Below are positions 1 through 10,788 of a stretch of 64,000 nucleotides of DNA, one piece after another. Position 1 is the first letter of the stretch. Each line of letters opens with the position of its first letter. A model generated the notes under the pieces. The model saw only the letters and a program-made list of their open reading frames with translations. It searched no databases and had not been told where the DNA came from. Both the position numbers and the translations under genes were made by a program. The stretch is taken from contig JBNGIO010005874.1 of NCBI GenBank assembly GCA_049999805.1, positions 29,609 through 93,608 of the forward strand, given 5' to 3'. The stretch comes from Folioceros fuciformis (lineage: Eukaryota; Anthocerotophyta; Anthocerotopsida; Anthocerotales).

Positions 1-138
1 AGCGTGTTTGGGGATTGGCGGGGGATTTTGCAGATCGATGGAAATTCTGTCGTCTGAGAATGGTTAGGCTTTAGGCGGGGGAGATCGGGAGGGAGGAGCT
101 GTCGGCCGCTGGTTCTGCGGCTGCTGCTGGGAGGAGGC

Positions 139-1974
139 ATGGCGCACGGGTTTCTTGGCCGAGGCAGATGTTCGTACAAATATGCGACTATGGTGGTGTG
201 CGGAGGGAACGTGGTGGCCGCTCTTGTTATGTTGCATTCTCTGCTCAGTCCGGTTTATTTCCATCGCCCGTCCATGCAGGGCTGGACGTTGCAGGAATCG
301 AGTAACGGTATGTGCGCGGGTGCATGCAGACGCATGCACGGGGGGATTGGTTAGGTTGGAAGTGTGGAGGTGGAATTTGGATGCTTGGTCAGTGTTTTTG
401 ATGCTTGGCGGGCTAGGGTTGGTTGTACAGTTTCTGGTGAGAGTAATTTGAGTTTGGATTGTGCTGGAGTGGTGTGTCGCGAAAGGCGGCTGTATTCGAT
501 TTGGTAGGTTTTTTTCTGAGCGTTTGACGAATGTTTTGCTTGTCGATATGCAGTTTTGCAAGCTGAAGTTGAAGAGAAAGAGATCAGAGAACTTCATGCA
601 GCGCGATTGAAAGCAGTTCCCCATGCCCTTATAGAAAGGGTATAGTACTACATGCTGCCGATGACTTCAATGTGGCCGACTTTTGCTTGCCTGGCGCCCG
701 TTTATTAATTTCGAGGGGTGCAGGTCACGTGTGGTGTCTACTGTCACGTGGTCTCTTAGTAGAGGTGTGCAGTTCACGTGATCTCCTCACTATTGCGTCT
801 TCCGATCTGTACCAGGTCAAGGAGATAAAAGCTGAGTCTGACGACGAGGCTGCGCGCCTCAGCGAGGCAGGTTACGCCAGACTGAAGGTGGCCAGTGAAC
901 TTGCAGAAAGGCTTAAAGCGCTAAGGGATTCCAACAATCAGACCAGCCAGCAAGGTTGGTTCCTTCAGCCTGTCCTCTCCAATTCCTTTTCAGGGTCTCT
1001 GCTGGGTGGATGATCGTTGACTGAACCCTAAGCACCTTTGCTGTTTTCTCTGTAGCTCTCGAACTTTGGCGAAAAAAGGCTCATCAACGGGCCGAAGAGA
1101 GAGCTAGGATTGGCAGTTCAGGTGTGGCCCAGAACTTGCTGCGGTGTGACTGATTGGCAATGCATCGAAAGATTTGCACCTGGGACTGCAGGCTCTCGGA
1201 CTGTTTCAGTCATTGCTTCATTCTTTTGGACCGTCTACAGACACTTTGGCGTTGCAGTAGTAGCAACTGAAGGGCTGTGGGCTACATGTTTGCAAATCTG
1301 TGAATGGGGGTCACCTGAGCAGAGGCTGTGAGGAAAGTGGAAGTCGGCTGGGATCCAGTGCTCGGAGCTATTCTGCAGGACGCCGAAGACGAGAGTACCC
1401 AACTCAAACAGAAGGATGTGGATATGGGTAGACGCCTACACCTCTTCTTCTTCTGTGCTGGTGTGTCATGTCCACCATAAACTGACGCTGCGGCCTGGCC
1501 ATCTGCAGGGGGGTCCTATGAGACCGGCAAGCCCTTTGCAAGAGGATGTAATCCTGAATTCCACACAGATTATGACGGCGTAGCTGTGACATGGGGAATC
1601 ACACATCCGACAGACACCGCAGCCGATTGCTGTCAAGCATGTCATGATCAGGCAAGAAATGCCAAGGACGGTGAACTGAAATGCAACATATGGGTGTATT
1701 GCCCTTCAGAGGAGGGTTGTTTTTCCCCAGATAAATACGAACACAAACATCATGAATGTTGGTTGAAGCAGGTTGGTGCCGTCGTTCAGACTTTCTTTCC
1801 ATATTCCCGATGACACAGATTCCAATATTGTGTATTGACCCAGACGGCTGTTGTGTTCTGTAGGCGTTGGAACCGAAGCTGAATTTCAAAGGCACGTACA
1901 GCGAGGAATACCGTTCATCTCACCCGAAAGCTCCGACTGTCGTGCCTTGGGTATCGGGGGTCATCAGCGAGTAG
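139..1974 (+). CDS. Membrane-anchored protein with a Cys-rich PAN/Apple-like C-terminal domain
   Basis: Seven exons fit by GT-AG sites and phase: 139-307, 554-639, 816-954, 1056-1121, 1323-1427, 1509-1771, 1864-1974 (312 aa). Near the N-terminus (about residues 16-36) is one hydrophobic segment with basic residues before it, as in a type II membrane protein. Residues about 57-180 are charged and helical, probably coiled coil. The last ~120 residues hold the motif ADCCQACHDQA followed by CNIWVYCPSEEGC and HHECWLK; paired cysteines like these are typical of PAN/Apple-type folds, and the protein ends in VPWVSGVIS. I recognise the C-terminal pattern as one found in plant proteins of unknown role but cannot give it a name. 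A lumenal or extracellular position for the Cys domain is inferred from the topology. The exon chain is well supported; the start codon is the first ATG before the membrane segment. Confidence 0.72.
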
Positions 1975-2200
1975 GGACATTCTTTGGCCGGCTTCTGGAT
2001 TTTGAGACAGCCATTTCTTGTCCTCATCATCCCGTTATTGAGCGTCTCCTAACTATGAACCTATAATCAGCTTAACCCAGCCGAGGACTCATTTGGGTGC
2101 ACACACCTGGCCGCACTTCGAACCTGAGGCTATAATGATCTTTACGGTTTCTCTGCCTAGCTGTATGATCGGTTAGTACGACCCGATTGCTTCGTCCTGC

Positions 2201-3217
2201 CTATAATCGACGGGAGGGCCAATATGCATGAATCTGGTAACCTGTCTTCCAATTGTCCAGAAACATGACAGCCCGGACGGCCCAGAAGCAGAGAGTCATT
2301 CCAACTACCATAAGAGTCCGCTGCACCATCCTGGACTTGATGCGCACGGCGAAATGGCTCACCGCAGCCACGGTGACCCCGACCAGACTGTAGAGGAATC
2401 CGACCACAAAGCCCTCAGCTCCAAGCTGCATGCCCGACTGCTGGTAGAAGAAGAGCAGCTTCCCGGGATTGTTCCGATCCGGCATAAAAAGCGGCATCCC
2501 GCGGATGATGTTGAACATGCCACCGGAGACGCTGAAGAAGTAGATCAAGAGCGCGCCTCCGCACCATACCTCCCGCTCATGCAGCGGCGAGTTCGGCGCC
2601 ATGAGCATCTTAGCCACGAAGGGAGCCGCAACCAGCAATCCTCCAGCCAGAACAATCATCTGCTGCCGCGACACCAGCGGCGGCCGCAGAATCTGCCCTA
2701 CCTTGAACCCGGTACGCGCCTCCACGAACTCCGCGATGCCCTCTGCTGCCCGGGACATGTCCCCCGGCTCTGCGGCACGGCTTTGCTTCAGCTCCACCTT
2801 GCCCGGGGGCAGGTACCGGATACTCGGCAGCGAGTGCACTCCGAACAAGGCAAAGCTCCCGGGACTCTGCTTGAACTCCATGTCCACGAAGAAAACCTTG
2901 GTAGCCGGCGGCTGGTCCTGGTTGTGCTTGGCATAGGATGTTGCGACCAGACCGAACTCCCGCCTCAGTTCCTCCAGCTTGAGCTCCGTCTTGTCCCGCA
3001 GCTGCATCGCATCGAAGAAGAAGATGAGCGAGTACGGCCGGCCCTCAGGCTGCATTGCAAACCTCCGCAGGCCGCCATCGTCCAGCCGGATGACGCCGCC
3101 CGCCGCCTGCTCCTGCTGCAGAAGCAGCTCCGCAATGCGATCGTCATTGCTCTCGGCCGCGGCCCACGCCGGAGCCGCCAGCAGCACGCACACCACAGCC
3201 AACACCGTCTTCCACAT
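2201..3217 (-). CDS. OST3/6: OST3/OST6-type oligosaccharyltransferase subunit
   Basis: Intronless, 338 aa. An N-terminal signal peptide (about residues 1-20, ending AWAAAE) is followed by a thioredoxin-like lumenal domain (about 25-170) and four membrane segments (about 185-205, 217-238, 268-290, 300-318), the architecture of the OST3/OST6 (TUSC3/MAGT1) subunits of the ER N-glycosylation complex. In yeast and animal relatives the lumenal domain carries a CxxC redox motif. Here the corresponding position reads FFFDAMQLRD with no cysteines, as I recall for plant homologues, so a structural or substrate-holding role is more likely than disulfide exchange. The ATG at 3217 directly precedes the signal peptide. 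The 5' leader just upstream is a CCCTT-type microsatellite (3218-3241). Identification is firm. Confidence 0.93.
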   Translation of the reverse strand: MWKTVLAVVCVLLAAPAWAAAESNDDRIAELLLQQEQAAGGVIRLDDGGLRRFAMQPEGRPYSLIFFFDAMQLRDKTELKLEELRREFGLVATSYAKHNQDQPPATKVFFVDMEFKQSPGSFALFGVHSLPSIRYLPPGKVELKQSRAAEPGDMSRAAEGIAEFVEARTGFKVGQILRPPLVSRQQMIVLAGGLLVAAPFVAKMLMAPNSPLHEREVWCGGALLIYFFSVSGGMFNIIRGMPLFMPDRNNPGKLLFFYQQSGMQLGAEGFVVGFLYSLVGVTVAAVSHFAVRIKSRMVQRTLMVVGMTLCFWAVRAVMFLDNWKTGYQIHAYWPSRRL

Positions 3218-4860
3218 CTTTCCCTTCCCTTCCCTTCCCTTACTCTCCCCGGTTAGCCGCTTCTTCCTGTGACATATACCCTGATGTCTGTCTGCACGGT
3301 TACTCCAGCTTTTCCAAAAGGAGTCACTTTGACGGACATGGAGTCAAGCCCCCGCTCCGTGTCAATTGGTCTAGGATACTCCAGATTCCAATTGTGAAAG
3401 GAAAGAAAAAAGACAAAGAAAGTAAAAGTAAGAAAATGAATTGTAATTTATTCTCGCCATATCGACTGCGGTTTCGTAATTTTAAGACTGGGCTAGGGCT
3501 TTCGTAAAGGTTGTCCAAGATTGTGGTATCTTACTATGCTGCTACCCATGACTTGGAGTGCTTGACTTAGTGTGGTCTAGGAGGCCTATTGCTAGTGTTT
3601 GATGTGTTGTTGCTTCTCACTACAAAGGGTGTTATTTCAATCTTATAAGCTATCCCTCTTCTCCAAGGAAGATAGCAATAGATAGATGCAACAACAACAT
3701 GTATTGAGAAACAACAACAACATCATACAATAGCACAATGCTTGAAAGAAGCCCTAAAGAGAGTCAACAAAACTGAATGAGAAATGAGAGAGAGCATCTG
3801 TTTTCCTAAGCTAGGAGCTAAACTCTATACTCTCTATCCTCTCCTTAATAACTCTCTTCTAACACACTCACACTATGTTAGCACTTGGCTTTCAGAGGTT
3901 GCAGGGACCCTATTCCTCTTTATCCTCCTCTTAAGATATGAGAAGCTTGTGAGGACCCATGTTCTCTTCTCAACTTAGGAGTGTAGGATGACAAGTGTTG
4001 TATTCTCTACCAGATATGCACTCACTCTGAGCTCTCAAAAACACTCTGAGCTCTAAAACACGCTTTGGGCTCTCAAACACACTTTGGGCTCTCAAACATA
4101 CTCTGAGCTCTCAAACAAACTATGAGCTCTTAAAAACACTCTGAGCTCTAAAACACACTTTGGGCTCTCAAACACACTTTGGGCTTTCAAACACACTCTG
4201 AGCTCTCAAATTCTGTAGGTACCCTAGTTCTTTTAAACACTCTAGTCCTGTAAACACCCTAGTCCTGTCCTCACAAGACCATGGCTCAAGTGCTAGCCTC
4301 AATTTCAAGAGTCTAGTACTCTATAGGCCAAGATCCTCTATCATAGACTGGGCTTAGCCTCATGTGTTTTATAAGGAGGCTTACATCACTCTCAAAACGT
4401 AATTGCCTTAAACATGTTATCTTTCTTCTTAAGTCCTAGATTTCCCTAGTTAACTTACCAAACTAGATACAGGATAAGGTGTCTTCCATGCATGTTGTTG
4501 CATCCCTCTCATGGATGGCTCCTCTTCATCTAACCTCACCTCCACTATTCAGAGCTTGTAATTAGCCATTAGCATGTTAACCTAGTATGTTAGAGATCCA
4601 ATTTTGCATTCCTATCATGCATAGATCCTTACTAATCTAACCATTAGACTCCTTAATTTAATAATCTGATGACAAGAAAAAGAATGTTGCCGAACAAAAA
4701 TAAACAGCAGAAGAGTGCTAACAGGAGTGCGGATTCTTAGCATGCCTTCGCATTATGTTTTAACTTTGTCTAGTCTTCACGGGAGACATCTCGTCGAGGG
4801 TGTAATGTTTACCATAACGTTTTTGGATTCGGGAAACAGAGAAGTGTTGGTTACAGTTAG
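3218..4860. other. AT-rich non-coding stretch between OST3/6 and the PqqB-like gene
   Basis: About 1.6 kb of AT-rich sequence with no convincing ORF and composition unlike the flanking GC-richer genes. It holds a CT-rich microsatellite at 3218-3241, short CAACAA-type runs near 3690-3730 and the 18-19 bp minisatellite listed separately. It looks like a decayed insertion, but no terminal repeats or transposase remnants were recognised. Confidence 0.5.
4021..4214. repeat. 18-19 bp minisatellite, about 11 copies, with higher-order structure
   Basis: Copies of a unit close to CACTCTGAGCTCTCAAA alternate with a variant close to CACTTTGGGCTCTCAAA. The order of the two variants recurs (about 4055-4110 and 4135-4210), so a block of several units was itself duplicated. 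Confidence 0.85.
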
Positions 4861-5754
4861 TCATCTACACAACAAAACGCTCTCCATTTCTTGTGCAACC
4901 CGCATTCCGGCTTCCTCGACAGCGAGGGAGGCACGGGAGGATGGAAACCTGGCGGGGTTGGACCAGTTGAGATGGATGAAGCGCACTTTGGACTTATCGT
5001 CCTCCGGGAGAGAGACGACGAAGCGGGCCATGGAAGAAGAAATCGTGGGGTGCGGGATGTCGCTCCTATCCCGCCCCGGAAGCTCGCCTTGGTCGAAGAA
5101 CGTCCCGTCCAGGTACGCCACATCCACCTGCCGGATCTCATCTTCAACCCGCACGCCTTGCTGGTCCCAGTCATTCCATCGGTCGATATCCGGGATGAAG
5201 AGCGCGCGCCGGCTGGGGCCTTCGACGCGGAAACCAACCACCTCTGAGAACTCCTGCCGGTGGGGCACCAGGAGCGGCGTCACGCGCAGCCGGGGACTGA
5301 GCTCCACGCTCTGCCTGTCCGCCATTTCCCGGATCTCGATGTTGCGCAAGGCCACCAGCTGGCTCCAAGGCCCGTTGGTCGCCAGGAAGCTTGCCATGCG
5401 CGGCATGGCGTAGACTGGGACGGAGGAGGTGTCCATGGCCTCCCGACCTAGGAACATGAGCCCGGTGTAGTGCCCGATGTGCGCGTGGGTGAGCAGGATT
5501 CCGGATAGGGGAAGGTGTTCGGTGCGGAAGATGGTGGAGAATCGGTGCAGTTGGTCGCGGAAATCCGGCGTTGCGTCCAGCAGGAACCGCTTGCCCGCGA
5601 TCCGGTCCACCAGACCGATGCATGTCGCGGTGCGCCGGAGGGTCGGGTCGGCCCATCCTGGATCGTCGTCGTGGCCTGCTTGAGGCGCGCCCCCGTCTTG
5701 TCCAGTCCCGAGCACCACCAGCTCCACCGCACCTGCGGTGTCGGAGTCCGCCAT
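4861..5754 (-). CDS. PqqB-like metallo-beta-lactamase fold hydrolase
   Basis: Intronless, 297 aa. The start is VVLGTGQDGGAPQ, the glycine-rich first strand seen in PqqB and PqqB-like MBL proteins, followed by DATPDFRDQL (about 60-70), the metal-site loop LLTHAHIGHYTGL (about 87-100), FIPDIDRW (about 188-195), YLDGTFF (about 215) and a C-terminal HLNWSNP (about 262). The metal motif is HxHxGH rather than the HxHxDH of classical MBL enzymes; I recall HAHIGHYTGL as characteristic of this PqqB-like subgroup, so it is probably not a defect. The activity is unknown: these proteins are often labelled PqqB, but nothing else of a PQQ pathway is present here and plants are not known to make PQQ. No clear targeting peptide is seen. 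The family is best known from bacteria, so transfer is possible, but lack of introns is common among neighbours and is not proof. Confidence 0.8.
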   Translation of the reverse strand: MADSDTAGAVELVVLGTGQDGGAPQAGHDDDPGWADPTLRRTATCIGLVDRIAGKRFLLDATPDFRDQLHRFSTIFRTEHLPLSGILLTHAHIGHYTGLMFLGREAMDTSSVPVYAMPRMASFLATNGPWSQLVALRNIEIREMADRQSVELSPRLRVTPLLVPHRQEFSEVVGFRVEGPSRRALFIPDIDRWNDWDQQGVRVEDEIRQVDVAYLDGTFFDQGELPGRDRSDIPHPTISSSMARFVVSLPEDDKSKVRFIHLNWSNPARFPSSRASLAVEEAGMRVAQEMESVLLCR

Positions 5755-5859
5755 GGCTCACGCAAAGAGAGCTAGCTGCTTTGAGCTCGGCTATGGGACG
5801 AGAAGGTGGTACACATCTTAAGTCATTCACTAATACGTATATTTAATACTGGAACTCAA

Positions 5860-6957
5860 TCAAGCCCCGCTTTCAGCCATGCGTTTGGAGACGGCCTTGG
5901 CAGCCTCCTTCGTCTCTCTGCTGATGATGCGGAGTTGGGTCAGGAGCTTGAGCCTTTGAGGATTGTTCTTCTGCCGTTCCACGTCCAGGATCATCCTGTT
6001 CAGAAGGGTGAAGAAGTAGCTGTCAGGACCTAGGTACTCGACCTGGCTTTTCATCGTTGCCACTCGATCGGAGGGAGTTTTGTCTCTCATCAGCTGCACA
6101 GGCACGGGGAGATTTAGTGTTGGAACAACAAGATGAAGGTTTTGATTCTAAATTTGTCTGGAGAAGCTTGCCTGATTCAGCAGCCGGATCTCTGGCCGGA
6201 GGGTCCTCTCCCTCTCCGACATGGCGACTTGGAGGGTGGTTTCGATTTGGTTCATCACCTGGAGGTTACCTTCCTTCTTGGCCTTCCTACCAATGCAGCA
6301 AGTGTTAGGTCAGATGTGAGGAACGTGGGAGAAGACGGCAGCTTTGGATGTGGACGGCCAGACAGAAAGAAGGAAACGTGTAGTACCAGCTCCAGGTAAG
6401 TCGAAGCCACCATGAAGAAATCCTCAGTCAAGAACTCCACGTACTTTTGAGCTGCCTGCTCCTTGTCCTCGGCTTTGAGGAGTTCAGCCAAAACCTCTGT
6501 GGCGTGAAGCTGGAGCTGCCTCATTTCGGTGACCTTCTCTGCAAGCCAAGGAAGAGCCGGCGCATCTGAGCAGCACTGGACATGAATTTTGATGCGGAGA
6601 GAGGAAGAAGAGAAAGCTCACGGTTTCCTGACCTTTGTCTGACGCCTGGCACACAACTTGCGCTGTCCTTGCTCTCCGATAACAGAGATGGTTATCTCGC
6701 AGCAGTCTGGCCCTTCCACTTGCACCGATTCCGCCTCCCCGAGATCCTGAAACGGGTTGCAGCAAGAACGGACGTGTGTGAGAACCGACGGCGTGGAATC
6801 CATCGCGCCACGCACACCGGATAGCCAGCGAGACAGCCGAGCGTGTGAGCCTACCTGAGAGACTGAATGAGGCGGAGGAGGTGGAGGAACATGAGCGGAG
6901 CACCGCCATAGCCGAAGGCGGTACGGACACTACGGCGAGCGCCATTTCCACGACCAT
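5860..6957 (-). CDS. Conserved plastid-targeted alpha-helical protein of unknown function
   Basis: Five exons (minus strand order): 6957-6855, 6746-6633, 6538-6387, 6282-6172, 6093-5860; all phases agree (237 aa). The first ~65 residues are rich in Ser, Ala and Arg and low in acid, as a chloroplast transit peptide, ending near VCQASDK. The mature part is almost all helical and charged: EVLAELLKAEDKEQ, FLTEDFFMVASTYLEL, MSERERTLRPEIRLLNQ, DSYFFTLLNRMILDVE. I recall similar plant proteins but have no name or function for them. The fourth intron starts with GC (AATCAG|gcaagc) instead of GT. A second ATG (6945) is an equally good start. The start lies only 62 bp from the divergent TatD-like gene, so the two share a promoter region. 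Confidence 0.72.
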
Positions 6958-7019
6958 GGTGTAAAACCCTGCCGGAAAGCACAAGCGAAGGCAGAGAGAG
7001 TGGTTTTGAGTTGGCAAGG
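6958..7019. promoter_or_regulatory. 62-bp divergent intergenic region between the plastid protein and TatD-like genes
   Basis: The two ATG codons point away from each other with only 62 bp between them, so both 5' leaders and any core promoter must overlap or lie inside the neighbouring gene. No TATA box is evident. Confidence 0.55.
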
Positions 7020-8573
7020 ATGCAGGCCAGAGGACCGCTCTTTGATGCGCACTGCCACCTTCAGGATGCTCGAATCGCTCACTGTACTCCCCGCCTGCTG
7101 CAGTCTGCCAAGGAGGCAGGGGTGCAATGGTTTGCTGTCAACGGAACGTCGCAGGTTTGTGACCCCCATCAAGCCCTACTATGCTGACGCATGTGATTCT
7201 GCCCCTGCTCCTGCGAGAGCGGGTTTTGACGTGATGTGGCTGTGAGCAGGAAGACTGGGAGGACGTGAAGGAGCTTGGTGAGAAGCACTCGTCCGTGATT
7301 CCATGCTTCGGTCTCCATCCTTGGTATATCTGGTTGAAGAAGGATTACATTGCAGATCGGTTGACAAATTATGTTCCCGTCTGCATGACGTGAGGTTCGC
7401 ACGTCCACGATGCCGTTCTGATCATCCTCCTGCTGGGAGCAGGTACTTGGAGAAGCGTTCTCCAGATTGGTTGTCCAGTTTGAGAGCCATGCTTGAGGCT
7501 GTCCCGACGGCTGCCTTGGGAGAGGTACCCTTTCTACACAGGCTCACCCTGACCAGGGCTTTGCCTTCCTGCAAGCTTGCAGCGCTTTGGTACTTCGGTG
7601 TGGTACTACCATGTTTCGCACCGGTCTGTCTGACTGTGAGCTTGCATGGCAGGCGGGGCTTGACAGGAGCCCTCGTGGCCGTGCTTCGGATGGTGCAACA
7701 CAGGTCTGGTTTACATCACTCTGTTCTGTCCTTCCCAGGCGACTCCGAGGTTGCATTTCCCAAGCTCAGTCTTCAGACTGAGCTCTGAGCTTGTATACCC
7801 GGGCACCCAACAGGCAGAGATTTTGAAGCAGCAACTCGAGCTAGCCAGGGAGCTCGATCGACCGGCTGCAATCCACTGCGTCCGAGCTTTTGGAGCTCTT
7901 CAAGATGTTCTTCGGTAAGCTCCACATCTTACCATCCATACGTTTCATCCTCCTCCGACCTACCTCCAGTCAGTACTGATCCCATCACCTCCATGGCTGG
8001 CAGAGACCTGGGTCCCTTTCCTCCTGGTCTCATCCTCCATTCATACAGTGGCTCCGCGGAGATGGTCCGCGCTCTCTCCAATCACAACACATACTTCTCC
8101 TTCTCCGGCTTCATCACTGACATGAAACCCAACAAGGCTAAGAACATCCTGAAAGCGGTACGACACATCACTCCACCACTTTCATCACCTACCTACACTC
8201 ACTTCCTCACTCCCCTCACCTGGCAGGTACCCTGGGACAGGCTCCTGCTAGAGACAGACTCTCCAGACGCACTGCCCAACGTGGACCCCGACTCATTGTC
8301 ACCCATTCCAGAGGTCCCTGCCCACACCAACACAGCCATGAAGGCTCTGAACCATCCTTCAAACATCCGATCTGTGAGCATTGTCAACACAAACTCTTCA
8401 CCCTCATCCAGTCCCCACAACAAGGCATCAACAGCACTCATTGTTTGCCTATTCTGCAGGTTCTTTCCATCGTCTCTTCTCACCTGGGAAGAACCGAAGA
8501 AGAAGTCGGTGCTGTCACTTACCAGAATGCCGTTCGTCTCTTCTCCTTCCCTGGCTCCAAGCTGCTCTCGTAA
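7020..8573 (+). CDS. TatD-family metal-dependent DNase
   Basis: Eight exons: 7020-7154, 7250-7323, 7443-7524, 7653-7703, 7814-7914, 8004-8157, 8227-8373, 8460-8573; every junction is GT-AG and in phase (285 aa). The metal ligands of the TatD TIM barrel are all present: DAHCH near residue 9 (DxHxH), the glutamate of LGEAGLD (about 95), IHCVRAF (about 133), ILHSYSG (about 158) and LETDSPDA (about 205). GLHPWYL is also conserved. The usual EIGLD reads EAGLD, a mild change. TatD proteins are 3'-5' exonucleases or endonucleases implicated in DNA repair and apoptosis-like DNA breakdown; some plant members act in tRNA or rRNA turnover. No targeting peptide is seen. Confidence 0.9.
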
Positions 8574-9762
8574 GCTCGTACCCTCTGAACAGGGCAGATT
8601 GTACCACTCAAATGGCAGGCAGCAGACAGCAGGCGGAATCCAGCCTGGAGCCTGATTGCCAGATTGGTAGGTCCCATTGCATCAGGCAGAAACCTGTCGA
8701 TAGTACGTCCCGCGCGAAGTGGCTGGCCACGGGACGGGCCCAGGGAGTCGTCATCGATTATGCTGCACAGCCATCATCATCGCCAGGCCATCATATTCCG
8801 CCTCTGTATTTACCATTTCATAATTCGAACTCCTCTGTATTAAAAGCTCCCATTAAACCGCGGCTAACTGACCTCCGCGGTTAGCCTAACCACGGTCACA
8901 GGCTTCGGATTCGCAGATGGCGACCGTTTCCTGGATGTCATTCAAGGCGAACGACTTCCAATCCTCGACGGTCAGCATTCGGATTCGTGCAATCGTTCCC
9001 CCCAGTTCATTCAATTTTCGCTCCGTTCGGGTCGTGAGACATTAACAGATCTGCCATATCCGCATGCGCAAGTCCCTAAGCCGCAGGCTACAGCAATGGC
9101 AAAAATGGTACTGGTTGTCACCATATGCGATTCGCGAGATCCGTCCGCATTCCGGATGCACTCGCACGGATCATCCGCAGCTTGGCAGGCTCGCGAATTG
9201 CTGTGGACAGTTGCGCCTTGACGTTTCCTCTCAAGGTGGGTGGGTAGCTTTGCAGAAGCCGGGCCATGGCGGGGGGATCACAGACTCTCGTGAGGACAGG
9301 AGACTGTGAAATGCACAACTCCTGCTGGTCTGGATCTCGCATTCCAGTTGGAGAAGCGGAGCTTCATGTTTGCATCTGCAGTTTGCTAGCGGCCTTGTCT
9401 ATTCCTCTTCTGACTTTGTCTGCCTGGAAGAGAGCGTGATCTGGCACGCTGCCGACAGTCCTGGGGTGTCCTTGCTCTGCTTGGTTTTGGGTGCCAGCTG
9501 CTGTTTTCTGGTCCCGCGCTTCCGGCCTAGGGCTGGTCAGTAGGCAGTGAGTGTGTCACGCCGCTCTCTCAGTTGGTGAACGGCGTGCGGAACATCTGCT
9601 ATCAGGCTAGCGTCGGATAGGTACTGTACATCCCGGGAAACCTGGCAGCGGGCAGTGTGGCGATGCCCGGGCTTGCCGTGACTCTGCCCGACTGCAGCAG
9701 CTGCCTGGAGAATTCTCGGACGGCAGGATAGCAAGGTAGGCTGGAGTCCTAGAGGTGCCTCG
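8574..9762. other. Region downstream of TatD-like gene, unresolved
   Basis: There is no complete gene I can support. Two short minus-strand openings look somewhat protein-like (9342-9118, with PPTLRGNVKAQLSTAIREP, and 9020-8886, with TVEDWKSFALNDIQETVA), but their phases and splice sites do not fit each other well. They may be remnants of the minus-strand gene at 9.8-10.4 kb or of another gene. Confidence 0.3.
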
Positions 9763-10386
9763 TTAGTCTCTCTCCGGCTCTCCGTCTCCTTGCTTTTCAC
9801 GCCAGAGTGCCAGATTGCAACGAATTTCTTCGGTTTCTGTGAGCTCATCTGGCCTTAGGAATGTGTCCTCTTCTCGGTGCTCTTGCTGCTGCCGCTGGAC
9901 CTGCTGGGCTGCTACCTTCTGGTCTCATGAATACAAAAGCGAGGTTTCAGGCTTGACGAGCAGCGGCCACCTCTGTGGTGCCGTCACCGGTCTACCTCGG
10001 CGGAAGTACCTGACCTTGTGGGGCCTGCCTTGTTGCATCGGATTGCAGCACTCTTTTGTCTTATTCAACTCACCTTCCTCCGGCCACCTCTGTCGTCCAC
10101 ATTCTCTCTCCCAGCCTTTTTGAATCAGTCGCTGTTCTCACCACTGCCCGACAGCAGATATTCTGCCCCTGTTTCCCAATCTCCCTGCCGTCCCTCCTCG
10201 TATGCTTTTCATCGACGCTGTATGCGTGACAAGTGCTTGCTCCGTGCCATACCTGTAGCTGCTCCTTGGTCTTTTTGCTTTTGTAGAAGGAGGCTGCAGG
10301 GACCAGTCGTGGAATTGGTACAGCTTCTCTGCCTCCTCCCGGGGCTCGAATTTGCTGTTCATGTTGTGGGCTACTTCTATCAGGCG
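9763..10386 (-). CDS. Unrecognised minus-strand gene, partially resolved
   Basis: Two stretches read like real protein on the minus strand. One is bounded by acceptor and donor signals (10386-10253) and encodes a segment containing HNMNSKFEPREEAEKLYQF and SLQPPSTKAKRPRSSYR. The other (about 9911-9763) follows an acceptor at 9912-9915, contains TFLRPDELTETEEIRCNLAL and ends with a TAA at 9763. Their phases do not join directly, so at least one more exon lies between them. A possible presequence-like start (MRDARARIFLLLF) lies near 10610. The protein is charged and helical, with Gln-rich and basic patches that would suit a nuclear protein. I do not recognise it. Boundaries of the gene are approximate. 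Confidence 0.38.
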
Positions 10387-10788
10387 CTGGGGTGGGTGGG
10401 CAGAGCTCGTACTGCAGCAGGGGGCTGTGTAGGAACAGTTGTCTCAGAAGTGGTCCCACCGGGGTCGCTAATGGCTGCCACTGCGAGCCTCCCCGGAAAG
10501 CGAAGAGGGCTGCAGCTCCGTGTTCGCTTCTTCTAGGTGAGACTAGCAGCTGAGCAAATGCGGGGCTGGAATAGCAGAAGAAAAATTCTTGCTCTTGCAT
10601 CTCGCATGATTTTTGTGCTGTGTTGTGTCTGGCATCCGGGATCGCAGCTTTGTGTTGAAGCCTGGGCCAGTGAAGTGGGTGAGTAGATTGCGCTGTGTCG
10701 TGAAGTAGTGGGTTAAGTGCGTGTTTGGTGACACGAAAGCTCTCGCCATGCGCAGGGAGTTGGTGTGGGTTTAGATCAGCTTGAGACC

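Noticed and set aside
2228-3256. 342-aa plus-strand ORF
   Set aside because: It is the antisense shadow of the GC-rich OST3/6 gene, with His/Arg/Gln-rich composition and no family resemblance.
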